Of a DNA stretch of 64,000 bases, positions 53,614 to 62,826 are shown piece by piece. This stretch comes from Variovorax sp. V93. GTDB taxonomy: Bacteria; Pseudomonadota; Gammaproteobacteria; Burkholderiales; Burkholderiaceae_C. The stretch lies in NCBI RefSeq assembly GCF_041154485.1, contig NZ_AP028670.1, positions 1,218,680 to 1,282,679 of the forward strand, written 5' to 3'. The translations under genes were made by a program, and so were the position numbers. Under the pieces are notes generated by a model. That model searched no databases, was not told where the DNA came from, and saw only the letters and a list, made by a program, of their open reading frames with translations. Each line of letters starts with the position of its first letter. Position 1 is the first letter of the stretch.

Positions 53614-55194
53614 TCAGGGCGTGCTGCCAGTCCGCGGCACGCCGAGCTTGCGCAGCGTCCGATGGAAGTTGCTGCGGTCGATGCCGGCTTCGCGCGCTGC
53701 ATTGGCCACGTGCCCGCGGTGCCGCGCCAGCGCATCGGCGAGCCAGGCGCGCTGGAACGCCTCGGTGGCTTCGCGCAGCGTGCCGCCGGCGGCGCCGGCA
53801 AGGCCCGTGCCCGTGCCTGCGGACCCCGGGGCGGGTGATGTCGATGGCGTTGCGGAGCCCCCGGCCGCCGTCGCATCCAGCGCCAGGTGATGCGGCTCGA
53901 TCGCGGTCCAGCGCGCGCCGCGGCGCTGCTCCCTGAAGGCGCGCAGCGACGCGCGGCTGATCACATGCTCGAGTTCGCGCACGTTGCCGGGCCAGCCGTG
54001 CGCGAGCAGCGCGGCCTTGGCGGCCGGCGACAGCCGCAGGTTGCGCGCGCCCAGGCGATGCTGGTTCTCCTCAAGGAAGCCGCCTGCGAGCGCCACCACG
54101 TCGCGCCCGCGCTCGCGCAGCGGCGGCACGACCAGCGGATAGACCGAAAGCCGGTGGTAGAGGTCGGCACGGAAGCGGCCCTGCGCGATCGCTGCGGGCA
54201 GGTCGCGGTTGGTGGCCGCGATCACGCGCACGTCGACCTTCAGCGTGCGATCGCTGCCGGGCCGCTGCAGCTCGCCGCTCTGCAGCACGCGCAGCAGCTT
54301 GGCCTGCACCGTCAGCGGCAGCTCGCCCACCTCGTCGAGAAAGAGCGTGCCGCCATCGGCGATCTCGAACTTGCCGCTGCGGTCCTGCAGCGCGCCGGTG
54401 AAGGCGCCGCGCTTGTGGCCGAAGAGCTCGCTGTCGGCCAGCGTCTCGGGCAGCGCCGCGCAGTTCACCTGCACCAGCGGCTGGTCGCTGCGGCGCGAGC
54501 GCGCATGCAGGCGCTGCGCCACCAGGTCCTTGCCCACCCCGGTCTCGCCGAGCACCAGCACCGTGAGGTCGGACACCGCGACCGTGTCGATCTCGCTGCA
54601 CAGCTGCTTCATCGCGGGGCTGCTGCCGAGCAGCTCGCGCGTGGCGCCGCCGCCCGAGCGCAGGGCCTGCGCGACGGCCTGCTCGCGCATCGCGCGCGCT
54701 TCCATTTCCTGGATCGTGTGGGCCGCCTCGATGCCGGTTTCGACCAGCGCCACCAGCGCGTCGAGCTGCGCCGGCCCCACGGCCTCGAAGGTGCCGGCCT
54801 CGAGCGCGTCCAGCGTCAACAGGCCCCAGACGGCGCCGCGCAGCCGCAGCGGCGCGCCCATGCAGTCGTGCACGGGCAGGATGCCCGGCTGGCCGGCGAC
54901 GAGGCCGTCGTACGGATCGGGCAGGCCGCAGTCCTGCGCGAAGCGCAGGCCCCGCGCGCTCTCGAGCAGGCGGGCAAAGCGCGGGTGCGAGGCCACCGGA
55001 AACTGCCGCCCCAGGGTTTCGTCGCTCAGGCCGTCCACGGCCAGCGGCCGCAGCACGTCGCCGTCGAGCCGCAGCAGTGCGGCGGCATCGCATCGGACGA
55101 GGCCGCGCGCGGCGGCAAGGAGCGACCGGTAGCGCGGGCCCTCGGTGGCCGCGGCCGCCCCGCTTGTGGTCGAATTGACACTTGTGGTGGTCAT
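53614..55194 (-). CDS. norR: NorR, nitric-oxide-responsive sigma-54 activator
   Basis: 526 aa. An N-terminal GAF domain (~15-175), then the AAA+ core with Walker A (GETGVGKD), the sigma-54 contact loop GAFTGA, Walker B ([13 protein letters not shown]), and a Fis-type HTH at the C-terminus ([24 protein letters not shown]). NorR senses NO with a ferrous iron in the GAF domain and switches on NO-detoxifying genes. It is divergent from hmp, its likely target. The Pro/Gly/Ser-rich linker near 450-480 is long. Confidence 0.9.
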   Translation of the reverse strand: MTTTSVNSTTSGAAAATEGPRYRSLLAAARGLVRCDAAALLRLDGDVLRPLAVDGLSDETLGRQFPVASHPRFARLLESARGLRFAQDCGLPDPYDGLVAGQPGILPVHDCMGAPLRLRGAVWGLLTLDALEAGTFEAVGPAQLDALVALVETGIEAAHTIQEMEARAMREQAVAQALRSGGGATRELLGSSPAMKQLCSEIDTVAVSDLTVLVLGETGVGKDLVAQRLHARSRRSDQPLVQVNCAALPETLADSELFGHKRGAFTGALQDRSGKFEIADGGTLFLDEVGELPLTVQAKLLRVLQSGELQRPGSDRTLKVDVRVIAATNRDLPAAIAQGRFRADLYHRLSVYPLVVPPLRERGRDVVALAGGFLEENQHRLGARNLRLSPAAKAALLAHGWPGNVRELEHVISRASLRAFREQRRGARWTAIEPHHLALDATAAGGSATPSTSPAPGSAGTGTGLAGAAGGTLREATEAFQRAWLADALARHRGHVANAAREAGIDRSNFHRTLRKLGVPRTGSTP

Positions 55195-55282
55195 AAATGC
55201 AACATGAATTCTGTTGCGAATTTGACCACGTATCGCAATTCCCCAATGGCGGCGGGCACTTGCGAGAGGCCGCCGGCTGGCA
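55169..55282 (+). promoter_or_regulatory. Candidate NorR sites and sigma-54 promoter before hmp
   Basis: GTCGAATTGAC (55169-55179, inside the first norR codons) resembles the GTCA-N3-TGAC core of NorR sites with one mismatch; GCGAATTTGAC (55216-55226) is a weaker half-match. AGGCCG-N5-TGGCA at 55267-55282 keeps the invariant GG and GC of a -24/-12 promoter at correct spacing, but the rest fits poorly. The arrangement is sensible, yet GC-rich DNA gives such matches by chance. Confidence 0.35.
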
Positions 55283-55332
55283 TGGATCGTGAGAGGGAAG
55301 AGCATCCCAACTGCCGACCCCGAAAGCCACAG

Positions 55333-56517
55333 ATGACCCCGCAAACCATCGCCATCGTCAAAGCCACCGTTCCCACGCTCCAGGCGCACGGGGAGGCCAT
55401 CACCAGCCACTTCTACCGGATCATGTTCGAGAGCCATCCGGAGGTGAAGGCCTTCTTCAACGAGGCGCACCAGGCCGCGGGCAGCCAGGCGCGCGCACTC
55501 GCGGGCGCGGTGCTGGCCTATGCCACGCACATCGACCGGCTCGACGAGATCGCCGGGGCGCTGCCGCGCATCATCCAGAAGCACGCCGCGCTGGGCGTGC
55601 TGCCCGAGCACTACCCGATCGTCGGCGGCTGCCTGCTGCAGGCCATCAAGGACGTGCTCGGCGAGGCCGCGACCGACGAGATCATCGCGGCCTGGGGCGA
55701 GGCCTACCAATCGCTCGCGGCGCTGCTGATCGCCGCCGAGGAAGAGGTCTACCGCGCCAACGCCGCGCAGACCGGCGGCTGGCGCGGCGAGCGCGAGTTC
55801 CGCGTGGCGCGGCGCGAGCAGGAGAGCGAGGTCATCACCTCCTTCTACCTGGAGCCGACCGACGGCGGCCCGCTGCTCGCTTTCTCGCCGGGCCAGTACC
55901 TCACGCTGGTGCTGAACATCGACGGCGAGCCGCTGCGGCGCAACTACTCGCTGTCCGATGCGCCGGGCAAGCCCTTCTACCGCATCAGCGTCAAGCAGGA
56001 AGAGGGCGGCCGCGCATCGAACTGGCTGCACGAGAAGGCCGGCGTCGGCACCCTGCTGCGTGTGCAGGCGCCTTGCGGCGACTTCGTGCTGCAGCCCGCG
56101 GGCGAGCGCGTGCGGCCGCTGGTGCTGGTGACGGGCGGCGTGGGCATCACGCCGGCCATGAGCATGCTCGAGTCGGTGGCGCACACCGGCCGGCCGGTGC
56201 ACTTCATCCACGCCGCGCGGCATGGCGGCGCCCATGCGTTCCGCGCGCGCGTCGATGCGCTGGCAGCCCGGCATGCCAACGTGAAGCCGCTCTATGTCTA
56301 CGACGCGCCGCGCGAATCCGACCGGCCGCATGCGACCGGCTTCGTCACGCGCGAGCTGCTCGCGCAGCAGCTGCCGGCCGACCGCGACGTCGATCTCTAC
56401 TTCCTCGGCCCGAAGCCTTTCATGAAGGCGGTGTATGCGAGCGGCCTTGCGCTGGGCGTGCCCAAGCAGCAGCTGCGCTACGAGTTCTTCGGGCCGCTGG
56501 AGGCACTGGAAGCATGA
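55333..56517 (+). CDS. hmp: Flavohemoprotein, nitric oxide dioxygenase
   Basis: 394 aa, standard Hmp length. The globin domain (1-~140) has HFYRIMF with the distal Tyr and IIQKHAALGV with the proximal His. The FAD domain shows RRNYSLSDAPGK and the NAD domain VTGGVGITPAMSMLES and FLGPKPFMKAVY. It oxidises NO to nitrate with O2 and NAD(P)H in the cytoplasm. It is divergent from norR, which should control it. The ATG at 55333 matches the family start MTPQTIAIVKAT. Confidence 0.95.
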   Translation: MTPQTIAIVKATVPTLQAHGEAITSHFYRIMFESHPEVKAFFNEAHQAAGSQARALAGAVLAYATHIDRLDEIAGALPRIIQKHAALGVLPEHYPIVGGCLLQAIKDVLGEAATDEIIAAWGEAYQSLAALLIAAEEEVYRANAAQTGGWRGEREFRVARREQESEVITSFYLEPTDGGPLLAFSPGQYLTLVLNIDGEPLRRNYSLSDAPGKPFYRISVKQEEGGRASNWLHEKAGVGTLLRVQAPCGDFVLQPAGERVRPLVLVTGGVGITPAMSMLESVAHTGRPVHFIHAARHGGAHAFRARVDALAARHANVKPLYVYDAPRESDRPHATGFVTRELLAQQLPADRDVDLYFLGPKPFMKAVYASGLALGVPKQQLRYEFFGPLEALEA

Positions 56518-56592
56518 GGCGGGTTACCCCGCTTTGTCGACGCTTCGGCTTCGCGGGTATAGGATAAAAGTGCACTCACGAGGAGATCGCAA

Positions 56593-56874
56593 ATGCCCGA
56601 ACTGAACGCGCCCGAAAGCAGCAGCACCCGCGCCGTCGAACGCGCGCTGGACGAAAGCAAGCAGGTGAAGAAAACAGTGGAGGAAGCCGCGGACGAGCTC
56701 GCTGTCGTTCATGTGGTGCTGGACAAGGGCGTCTCCGAGGACGCGCGCACCGACGACCTCGGCCGCGCGATCGAGCAGACCGACCAGATCGAGAAGAAGC
56801 TGTCGAAGTCGGTCGATCTGCTGGAGCGGGTCGCCGAAGCGCTGGAGGCCGAAAGCCACAGGAAGGCCTCGTGA
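56593..56874 (+). CDS. Small coiled-coil protein of unknown function
   Basis: 93 aa, acidic and lysine-rich, almost wholly helical: VERALDESKQVKKTVEEAADELAVVHVVLDKGV and LGRAIEQTDQIEKKLSKSVDLLERVAEALEAE. GAGGAGA stands 8 nt before the ATG. There is no membrane segment. I do not recognise the family; such small proteins are common next to stress genes. It lies 162 bp before the single-domain response regulator. Confidence 0.65.
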   Translation: MPELNAPESSSTRAVERALDESKQVKKTVEEAADELAVVHVVLDKGVSEDARTDDLGRAIEQTDQIEKKLSKSVDLLERVAEALEAESHRKAS

Positions 56875-57036
56875 GAAGAAAGAAGAAGCCCCCGTGCCTT
56901 GCGCCGCGTGCTGCCTGGGCACCGTCTCCAAGTCGAGCAGCCTGCCTACAAGGATGAAGAAACGCCGGCCGTACAAAGAATCGATTGGTGGTTGCGTCCC
57001 GTTGCCCAAGCGCCTCCAGACGCCGAAAGCGCATGC

Positions 57037-57408
57037 ATGCCGCTCACTGCAATCCTTGTCGAGGACAGCCGGACGATCCGGGACAACCTGATTCCCGCAT
57101 TGGAGGAGCTGGCCGGCGTTCGCGTGGTGGCCACCGCCGAGACGGCGCAAGCGGCCATCGATGCGCTCGCGCTGCACGTTGCCTGGCAACTGGCCATCGT
57201 CGATCTCTTCCTGAAGGAGGGCTCGGGACTGACGGTCGTCCGCGCCTGCCAGGGCCGCTCCAGGGACAAGCACCTGATCGTCCTGACGAACTACCCGAGC
57301 CCCGAGATGCGCCGCCGTTGCCTGGCGCTCGGCGCCGATGCGGTCTTCGACAAGTCCACCGAACTCGACGCCTTTTTCGAGCACTGCCTGGGTTATCAAG
57401 GCAGGTGA
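57037..57408 (+). CDS. Single-domain response regulator
   Basis: 123 aa receiver domain without an output domain. AILVEDSRTIRDNL gives the acidic pocket, LAIVDLFLKEGSG the phosphorylated Asp, VLTNYPS the Thr switch region, and AVFDKSTELD the conserved Lys. Such proteins act by protein contact or phosphorelay. An ATG 4 nt earlier is out of frame, so 57037 is the start. No kinase gene is adjacent; a hybrid kinase elsewhere must serve it. Confidence 0.85.
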   Translation: MPLTAILVEDSRTIRDNLIPALEELAGVRVVATAETAQAAIDALALHVAWQLAIVDLFLKEGSGLTVVRACQGRSRDKHLIVLTNYPSPEMRRRCLALGADAVFDKSTELDAFFEHCLGYQGR

Positions 57409-57427
57409 GCTTCCAGGCGCGATCAGG

Positions 57428-58795
57428 CTATGCCACCCACACCGTCTTGATGTTCACGAACTCCTTGATGCCGTAGCCCGACAATTCGCGGCCGTAGCCG
57501 CTGTCCTTCACGCCGCCGAAGGGCAGCCGCGGATCGGAGCGGACGGCGTCGTTGACGAACACGCATCCCGCCTCGATCGACTCGGCCGCGATGCGCTCGC
57601 CGCGGGCCAGGTCGCGCGTGAGGACGGCGGCGCCCAGGCCGAACGAGGAGTCGTTGGCGACCGCAATGGCCTGCGCCTCGTCGCGCACCGGAATGACTGC
57701 GGCCACGGGGCCGAACAACTCTTCGTCGTACGCGGCCATGCCCTTGGCGACGTCGGTCAGCACGGTGGGTGGGTAGTAGGCGCCCGGGCCCTCGGGAATC
57801 CGGCCGCCGAGCAGGCAGCGTGCGCCGCGCTGCACGCTCTGCTCGACCTGCCGGTGCAGGGCGTCGCGCAGGTCGTGCCGGGCCAGCGGGCCGATTTCCG
57901 TCGCCATGTCCAGCGGATCGCCTTGCCGCACCGCCTTCATCTTCTGCACGAAGCGCTGCTCGAATTCGCGTCGCACCGGCTCGACGACGATGAAGCGCTT
58001 GGCGGCAATGCAGCTCTGGCCGCCGTTGACCAGCCGGCCCCTGGTGCACACGCTGGCGGCCAGGTCGAGGTCGGCGTCCTCCAGCACCAGGTAGGGATCG
58101 CTGCCGCCGAGTTCGAGCACGGTCTTCTTCAGCATCTCGCCGGCCTTGCGCGCCACCGCGCTCCCGGCCGGGCCGCTGCCGGTCAATGTGACCGCGCGCA
58201 CCAGCGGATGCCCGATGGCCGCATCGACCTGCGCATTGCCGATCAGCAGCGTTCGGAACAGGTGTTCGGGCATGCCGGCCTCGCGCAGGATCTGCTCGAT
58301 CGCGAGCGCGCAGCCCGGCACGTTCGACGCATGCTTGAGCACCGCCGCGTTGCCGGCCATCAGCGCAGGCGCGGCAAACCGGAACACCTGCCAGAACGGA
58401 AAGTTCCAGGGCATCACGGCCAAAACCACGCCCAGCGGATTGAAGGTGACGAAACTCGTGCGCGCTTCGGTCTCGACCGGCTCGCGTGCCAGCAGCCGTG
58501 CTGCGTTGTCGGCGAAGAATTCGCAGCATGCCGCGCACTTCTGCGCCTCGGCAATGCCGTCGCGCAGCGGTTTTCCCATTTCGCGCGCCATCAGCCGGCC
58601 CCAGCTGTCGGACTTCGCGCGCAGGATCTTTGCCGCCGCGCGCAGGTGCTGCGCGCGCTGCTCGAACGAGGTGCCGCGCCAGTCCAGGAATGCCTCGTGC
58701 GTCTTGCCGATGATGTCGTCGACGGCGGCACGCGGCATTTCCGCATGGGCCTCGAGCTTCTCGCCGGTCGCGGGGTTGATGGATTCGATGGCCAT
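57428..58795 (-). CDS. NAD(P)-dependent aldehyde dehydrogenase, succinate-semialdehyde type
   Basis: 455 aa. AIESINPATGEKLEA is the start typical of the GabD/Sad branch. Cofactor and catalytic motifs follow: VMPWNFPFWQV, LELGGSDPYLVLEDADLD with the Glu, and NGGQSCIAAKR with the Cys nucleophile. It probably oxidises succinate semialdehyde or a related short aldehyde. The ATG at 58795 was chosen over an upstream GTG because it gives the family N-terminus. The DUF6496 gene lies upstream on the same strand, 14 bp away. Confidence 0.88.
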   Translation of the reverse strand: MAIESINPATGEKLEAHAEMPRAAVDDIIGKTHEAFLDWRGTSFEQRAQHLRAAAKILRAKSDSWGRLMAREMGKPLRDGIAEAQKCAACCEFFADNAARLLAREPVETEARTSFVTFNPLGVVLAVMPWNFPFWQVFRFAAPALMAGNAAVLKHASNVPGCALAIEQILREAGMPEHLFRTLLIGNAQVDAAIGHPLVRAVTLTGSGPAGSAVARKAGEMLKKTVLELGGSDPYLVLEDADLDLAASVCTRGRLVNGGQSCIAAKRFIVVEPVRREFEQRFVQKMKAVRQGDPLDMATEIGPLARHDLRDALHRQVEQSVQRGARCLLGGRIPEGPGAYYPPTVLTDVAKGMAAYDEELFGPVAAVIPVRDEAQAIAVANDSSFGLGAAVLTRDLARGERIAAESIEAGCVFVNDAVRSDPRLPFGGVKDSGYGRELSGYGIKEFVNIKTVWVA

Positions 58796-58809
58796 CTCGC
58801 TGCCTGCCC

Positions 58810-59316
58810 TCACTTGCCGGCCCTGTGCGCGGCCCGCGTCCGCGCGGCCTTGCGGGCGGCATGCGCACGCTCGGCGGAACCCTTGGTGCGCGCCGCCTTG
58901 CGCGCCGCTGCCGAGCGCTCTGCCGCGGTGCGCTCCTTGGACGCCGCCTTGGCATGCCGGGCCAGCGCCGGCTTGGACGCCGCAGCCTGGCTTTCGTGCT
59001 GCAGGGCGCCGATGGTCGCGCGCGAACGCTTGCGCGAGACCTTGGCATCCGGCTTGTCGCCGGCCTCCAGCGCATGCTGTGCGCTGCGCCGCGTCTTCTC
59101 TGAGACCGTGCCCTTCTTGGGCACAGGCAGGTCGACGCCGGCGCGGCGCGCTTTGGACAAGCCGATCGCAATGGCCTGCTCGGGCGAACGCGCTCCGTGC
59201 CGGCCTTCGCGGATGTGCTCGATTTCCTCGCGCACGAATTCGCCGGCCTGCGTGGTCGGCGCCTTGCCTTCGCGCTTGTCGCGCTCGGCGCGTTCGATGG
59301 TTTTCTTCTCGGGCAT
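58810..59316 (-). CDS. DUF6496 protein with histone-H1-like basic tail
   Basis: 168 aa. The N-terminal half (AGEFVREEIEHIREGRHGARSPEQAIAIGLSKARRAGVDLP) is the DUF6496 domain. The C-terminal 70 residues are Ala/Lys/Arg-rich repeats (AAARKAARTKGSAERAHAARKAARTRAAHRAGK), like bacterial histone-H1-type tails, so DNA binding is likely. Immediately upstream a 14-bp tandem repeat duplicates its ribosome-binding region (59322-59349). It may be co-transcribed with the aldehyde dehydrogenase gene. Confidence 0.8.
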   Translation of the reverse strand: MPEKKTIERAERDKREGKAPTTQAGEFVREEIEHIREGRHGARSPEQAIAIGLSKARRAGVDLPVPKKGTVSEKTRRSAQHALEAGDKPDAKVSRKRSRATIGALQHESQAAASKPALARHAKAASKERTAAERSAAARKAARTKGSAERAHAARKAARTRAAHRAGK

Positions 59317-59321
59317 GGCGG

Positions 59322-59349
59322 ATCTCCCGTAGTTAATCTCCCGTAGTTG
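59322..59349 (-). repeat. 14-bp tandem repeat duplicating a ribosome-binding region
   Basis: ATCTCCCGTAGTTA (59322-59335) is followed at once by ATCTCCCGTAGTTG (59336-59349). On the minus strand each unit contains GGGAGAT; the nearer one lies about 6 nt before the DUF6496 ATG at 59316. A slip-strand duplication is likely, and copy number could alter translation. Confidence 0.65.
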
Positions 59350-59561
59350 AAATTTCACTCTAGGCCGGTGGCGTGCAGTGGGTGTAGGGCGCCGCAACCT
59401 CGTCGATGTAGGCCTTCGACGATGCAGGCGATCACGCGCGCGGGGCGCCGAGTCCTACAGATGGGAGGCGGCAATCTTTCGCAAAGTGTCCACGAGGCCC
59501 GGGCGCCGGCCGCCTCGGCTGGACCTGCTGCGTGGCCTTTCAACCGAAGAGGAGATTTCTC

Positions 59562-59981
59562 ATGCACACGATCAAGGATGTGATGAGCCGGGACGTGCAA
59601 GTCATCAGTCCCGATGCGACCATCGCAGAGGCCGCGCGGCAGATGCGCGACGGCGACTTCGGCATGATGCCGGTCGGCGCGAACGACCGGATGATCGGCT
59701 CGATCTCGGACCGCGACATTGCCGTGCGCGCGGTGGCCGAAGGACGCAGCGCCGACACCAAGGTGCGCGACGTGATGTCCGACGGCATCCGCTGGGCCTA
59801 CGAGGACGAACCGGTCGAACGTGCCGTCGCGATCATGGGCGAGTACCAGATCCGTCGGCTGCCGGTCGTCAGCCGCGACAAGCGCCTGGTGGGCATCGTG
59901 GCGCTGGGCGACCTTGCGGTCAGGGAAGCCGAGCCCGAACCCGCGGCCGAAGCGCTGTGCGAGATCTCGGAGCCCGCCTGA
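59562..59981 (+). CDS. CBS-domain pair protein
   Basis: 139 aa, two CBS motifs: IKDVMSRDVQVISPDATIAEAARQM with GMMPVGANDRMIGSISDRDIAVRAVAEG, then VRDVMSDGIRWAYEDEPVERAVAIM with RRLPVVSRDKRLVGIVALGDLA. Such stand-alone pairs bind adenine nucleotides and serve in energy or stress sensing. AGAGGAGA precedes the ATG at 59562. The 245-bp leader has several TGTAGG/CCTACA copies. Confidence 0.88.
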   Translation: MHTIKDVMSRDVQVISPDATIAEAARQMRDGDFGMMPVGANDRMIGSISDRDIAVRAVAEGRSADTKVRDVMSDGIRWAYEDEPVERAVAIMGEYQIRRLPVVSRDKRLVGIVALGDLAVREAEPEPAAEALCEISEPA

Positions 59982-60278
59982 GCACCGGCGCCACCGTTGG
60001 CGATTTCCTACAGCGCTTCCGCATCCCGCTGACAGAAGTCGGCGATGCGGCGGCGCAGTCTGGTATCGGATGTGGTGCGCCCCTCCGGGCTCCGACGGTG
60101 CTCATGTGGAATCGAGCGAGCACGACGAGAACGAAGCAGGACAGGCCGGCGCACAGGCCAATGAGCGAAGCTCGTGGGCAAGGCGCATGGCATGAAAGGC
60201 GCACCACGTCCCCCTCATTTGAAGCGCAGCGATCGGCCGCTGCCTTCCCTCTCGAAAACACCGCCGAAAGGATTTTCC
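59982..60278. other. 297-bp gap before the PfpI-like gene
   Basis: No convincing gene; the open frames read as shuffled Arg/Ala-rich sequence. It contains CCTACA at 60007-60012, the same hexamer seen before the CBS gene, and otherwise no repeat or palindrome I can support. Confidence 0.45.
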
Positions 60279-60836
60279 ATGAGCAAGACCCAACTCGATG
60301 GCGCCAAGGTTGCCATTCTGGTGGCCGACGGCTTCGAGCAAGCCGAGATGACGGAGCCGCGCAAGGCGCTCGATGCGGCCGGCGCCGCCACCAAGATCGT
60401 CTCGCCGAAGGACAACACCGTGCGCGGCTGGAAGCATCACAAGCCGGCCGATGAGTTCGACGTCGACATACCGCTGCCGCAGGCGGCCGCGCACGAGTTC
60501 GACGCGCTCGTGCTGCCCGGCGGCGTCATGAACCCCGATGCGCTGCGCATCAACGAAGAAGCCATCGCCTTTGTGCGGGACTTCTTCAAGGCCGGCAAGC
60601 CCGTGGCCGCGATCTGCCACGGACCGTGGACGCTGATCGAGGCCGACGCGGTGCGCGGACGCACGATGACCTCGTGGCCCTCGCTGCGCACTGACCTCAC
60701 GAATGCCGGCGCCAAGTGGGTGGACCGCGAGGTCGTGGTCGACGGCAACCTGATCACCAGCCGCAAGCCCCAGGACCTGCCGGCCTTCGATCGCGAGATG
60801 GTCCGGCTGTTTGCGGACGCCCGGGCGCACGCCTGA
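60279..60836 (+). CDS. PfpI/DJ-1-family protein (type 1 glutamine amidotransferase-like)
   Basis: 185 aa. VAILVADGFEQAEMTEPRKAL opens the domain; the nucleophile elbow is AAICHGPWTLIEA with the catalytic Cys and following His. ALVLPGGVMNPD and GNLITSRKPQDLPAF complete the PfpI family pattern. Members act as proteases, deglycases or chaperones; the substrate is unknown. The ATG at 60279 matches the family start. It probably belongs to the stress cluster around the CBS gene. Confidence 0.88.
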   Translation: MSKTQLDGAKVAILVADGFEQAEMTEPRKALDAAGAATKIVSPKDNTVRGWKHHKPADEFDVDIPLPQAAAHEFDALVLPGGVMNPDALRINEEAIAFVRDFFKAGKPVAAICHGPWTLIEADAVRGRTMTSWPSLRTDLTNAGAKWVDREVVVDGNLITSRKPQDLPAFDREMVRLFADARAHA

Positions 60837-60937
60837 GACGCCTGCTGGCGTTCTTGCGCACCCGGGCTTCCATCGGCGCGGCCCATTCAATGGGACGAGT
60901 TCCAGGTCTTTCGGGAAAAGGCCGGGCCCTTGGTGTC

Positions 60938-61390
60938 ATGAGCACGAGGATCGTTCAGTTCCTGGCCATTGCGATCGGCGCGCTCGCGTTGATTCCTTCA
61001 GGCGCGCACCTGGCGGCGCTCCCGAGCAAGATCGGCCTCGGCTCATCAGAGTATTTTCTGGTGCAGGGCATCTACCGCGGCTGGGCCGTGCTCGGGTCGC
61101 TGTGGGTGGCGGCGCTGGTGGTGAACATCGTCCTCGCGGTCGTCGTCCGCTCGCAGCCCCTGCCGTTCCGGCTCGCGCTCGGTGCCGCGGCCTGCATCGC
61201 GGCGATGTTCGCGATCTTCGTGACGTGGACTTTGCCGGGCAACCAGGCGACGCAGAACTGGACCACCGTCCCGGCGAACTGGGAAACCCTCCGGCGCCAG
61301 TGGGAGTACTCGCATGCGGTGAACGCGGGGATCGTGTTCCTCGCGCTCTGCCTGGTGACCGCGTCGGCGTTGTGCTGGCGGCGGGCGTGA
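60938..61390 (+). CDS. DUF1772-like membrane protein
   Basis: 150 aa with four hydrophobic segments (IVQFLAIAIGALALIPSGAHLAAL, WAVLGSLWVAALVVNIVLAVVV, LALGAAACIAAMFAIFVTW, AGIVFLALCLVTASAL). NQATQNWTTVPANWETLRRQWEYSHAVN is the polar signature seen in DUF1772/anthrone-oxygenase-like proteins. Function unknown. Its stop abuts the stop of the convergent peroxiredoxin gene with no gap. Confidence 0.78.
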   Translation: MSTRIVQFLAIAIGALALIPSGAHLAALPSKIGLGSSEYFLVQGIYRGWAVLGSLWVAALVVNIVLAVVVRSQPLPFRLALGAAACIAAMFAIFVTWTLPGNQATQNWTTVPANWETLRRQWEYSHAVNAGIVFLALCLVTASALCWRRA

Positions 61391-61936
61391 TCAGCCCTGC
61401 GGCTGCGCCAGCAGCTGCTCGCCGCGCGCCGGGTAGGCGTTCTTGATGACAAAGTCCAGCGCCTGCACCATCTCGGCGAAGTTGGGACGCACGAAGGGCA
61501 TCGATTGCACCGAGAGGTAGTAGACCGTGTTGTCGGGCCTGACCAGGAACAGGCCGGGCTCGGAGAACAGCGCCGGCTCGTCGATGCCGATGGAGGTCTT
61601 GCCCCGGCTCGCCGAGATGTACAGCCCCCACTTCCTGGCGTCCGCGAGCGACAGGCCATAACCGATGCGCAGCTTCGCCGCGCCGATCTTGTCGGCCATC
61701 GCGCGGGCGCGTCCCTCACCGTCGGAACTGATCGCGATGGTGCCCACGCCGCGCTCGGCGAAGGCCGGCGTCAGCCGCTCGAGCTCCTTCAGGTAGCTGG
61801 CGCAGATCGGGCAGTGCAGCCCGCGGTAGAAGCACACCAGCGTCATGCGCTCGGGCTTCTCGTCGAGCAGCCGGAACCGGCCGGCGCCGAGGGTGTCGAC
61901 ACTCAGGTCCGGGGCTTGTTGGCGCGGAATCAGCAT
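61391..61936 (-). CDS. Peroxiredoxin-like thiol protein (AhpC/TSA family)
   Basis: 181 aa. LVCFYRGLHCPICASYLKELERL holds a CxxC pair at the usual peroxidatic position; APDLSVDTLG and GLFLVRPDNTVYYLSVQSMPFVRP match peroxiredoxin-like proteins. It probably reduces peroxides or serves as a thiol reductase. AAGGAG stands 8 nt before the ATG at 61936. An AraC regulator diverges from it with a 53-bp gap and may control it. Confidence 0.85.
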   Translation of the reverse strand: MLIPRQQAPDLSVDTLGAGRFRLLDEKPERMTLVCFYRGLHCPICASYLKELERLTPAFAERGVGTIAISSDGEGRARAMADKIGAAKLRIGYGLSLADARKWGLYISASRGKTSIGIDEPALFSEPGLFLVRPDNTVYYLSVQSMPFVRPNFAEMVQALDFVIKNAYPARGEQLLAQPQG

Positions 61937-61989
61937 GGGGGTGCTCCTTGGAAAAAAGGGAGGGGTTGCAAACAAGGCCCAAAGATCTC

Positions 61990-62796
61990 ATGCTCAGCGC
62001 CATGAAACGTCCGACTTTCATGATCCAAAGTCCGAATCCACCCAAGATGGACCGGCTCGCCGCCTTCGTCGAAGTGTTCAAGCTCCGCGTGGCGGTGTTG
62101 GCGCCGGGCGAGCCCGGCGTGCCGGCCCTGCTGCTCGCGGGCCCGGAAGACGGCACCGCGGGCCGCGTGGTCTTCCGGCCTGGCGGCTTTTCCGAGCTGC
62201 CGTCCGATGCGCGCATCGCGGCCAGCGTCGACTTCGACAATGACGCCAATCCGTTGATGAGTGCGATGCCCGAGGAGGTCTCCGTGCCCCTGGACGGCTC
62301 GCCGTCGCTGCAGGCCACCGCTGCGGCCTTCATGGCGGAAGCGGCCGGGAGCCGCTGCGGCCGCAGCGCGGCGCTGAACCGGCTCGCCGAAGTGCTGGTG
62401 CTGATGGCGCTCAGGAGCGCGATCGATGCGGGCACGCAGAAGCCGGGCCTGTTCGCCGCGCTCGCGCATCCTTCGCTGCACCGGGCGGTGGTGTCGATCC
62501 ACGACATGCCGTCGCGGCCATGGACCGTCGACGACCTGGCGAGCCGGTCGGCCATGTCCAGGAGCACCTTCATGTCGACCTTCCGCACGATCGTCGGCAC
62601 CACCCCCATGGCGTACCTCGGCGCGTGGCGCCTGACGCTGGCGCGCCGCCACCTGATGGCCGGCGATCCGGTCAAGCTCGCGGCCCGCCGCACCGGATTC
62701 AGCAGCGCCGAGGCATTCTCCAGAGCCTTTTCAAGAGCTTACGGCCACGCACCCGCGGCCCTGAAACCGGCGCGGGCCGGCCAGCCGAAGCTGTGA
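61990..62796 (+). CDS. AraC-family regulator with cupin-type sensor
   Basis: 268 aa. The N-terminal ~160 residues look like the AraC_N/cupin_6 domain (DRLAAFVEVFKLRVAVL, LLLAGPEDGTAGRVVFRPG). Two helix-turn-helix units follow: WTVDDLASRSAMSRSTFMSTFRTIVGTTPMAYLGAWRL and LAARRTGFSSAEAFSRAFSRAYGHAPAAL. It is divergent from the peroxiredoxin-like gene, the common arrangement for a regulator and its target. The start is uncertain among ATGs at 61990, 62002 and 62020. Confidence 0.85.
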   Translation: MLSAMKRPTFMIQSPNPPKMDRLAAFVEVFKLRVAVLAPGEPGVPALLLAGPEDGTAGRVVFRPGGFSELPSDARIAASVDFDNDANPLMSAMPEEVSVPLDGSPSLQATAAAFMAEAAGSRCGRSAALNRLAEVLVLMALRSAIDAGTQKPGLFAALAHPSLHRAVVSIHDMPSRPWTVDDLASRSAMSRSTFMSTFRTIVGTTPMAYLGAWRLTLARRHLMAGDPVKLAARRTGFSSAEAFSRAFSRAYGHAPAALKPARAGQPKL

Positions 62797-62826
62797 GGCA
62801 AACGCACGCCTGCTGCCGCGATGCCC

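Noticed and set aside
55230..55262. TGGC...TTGC as a sigma-54 promoter before hmp
   Set aside because: TGGC at 55247 and TTGC at 55260 are two bases too far apart for a -24/-12 element.
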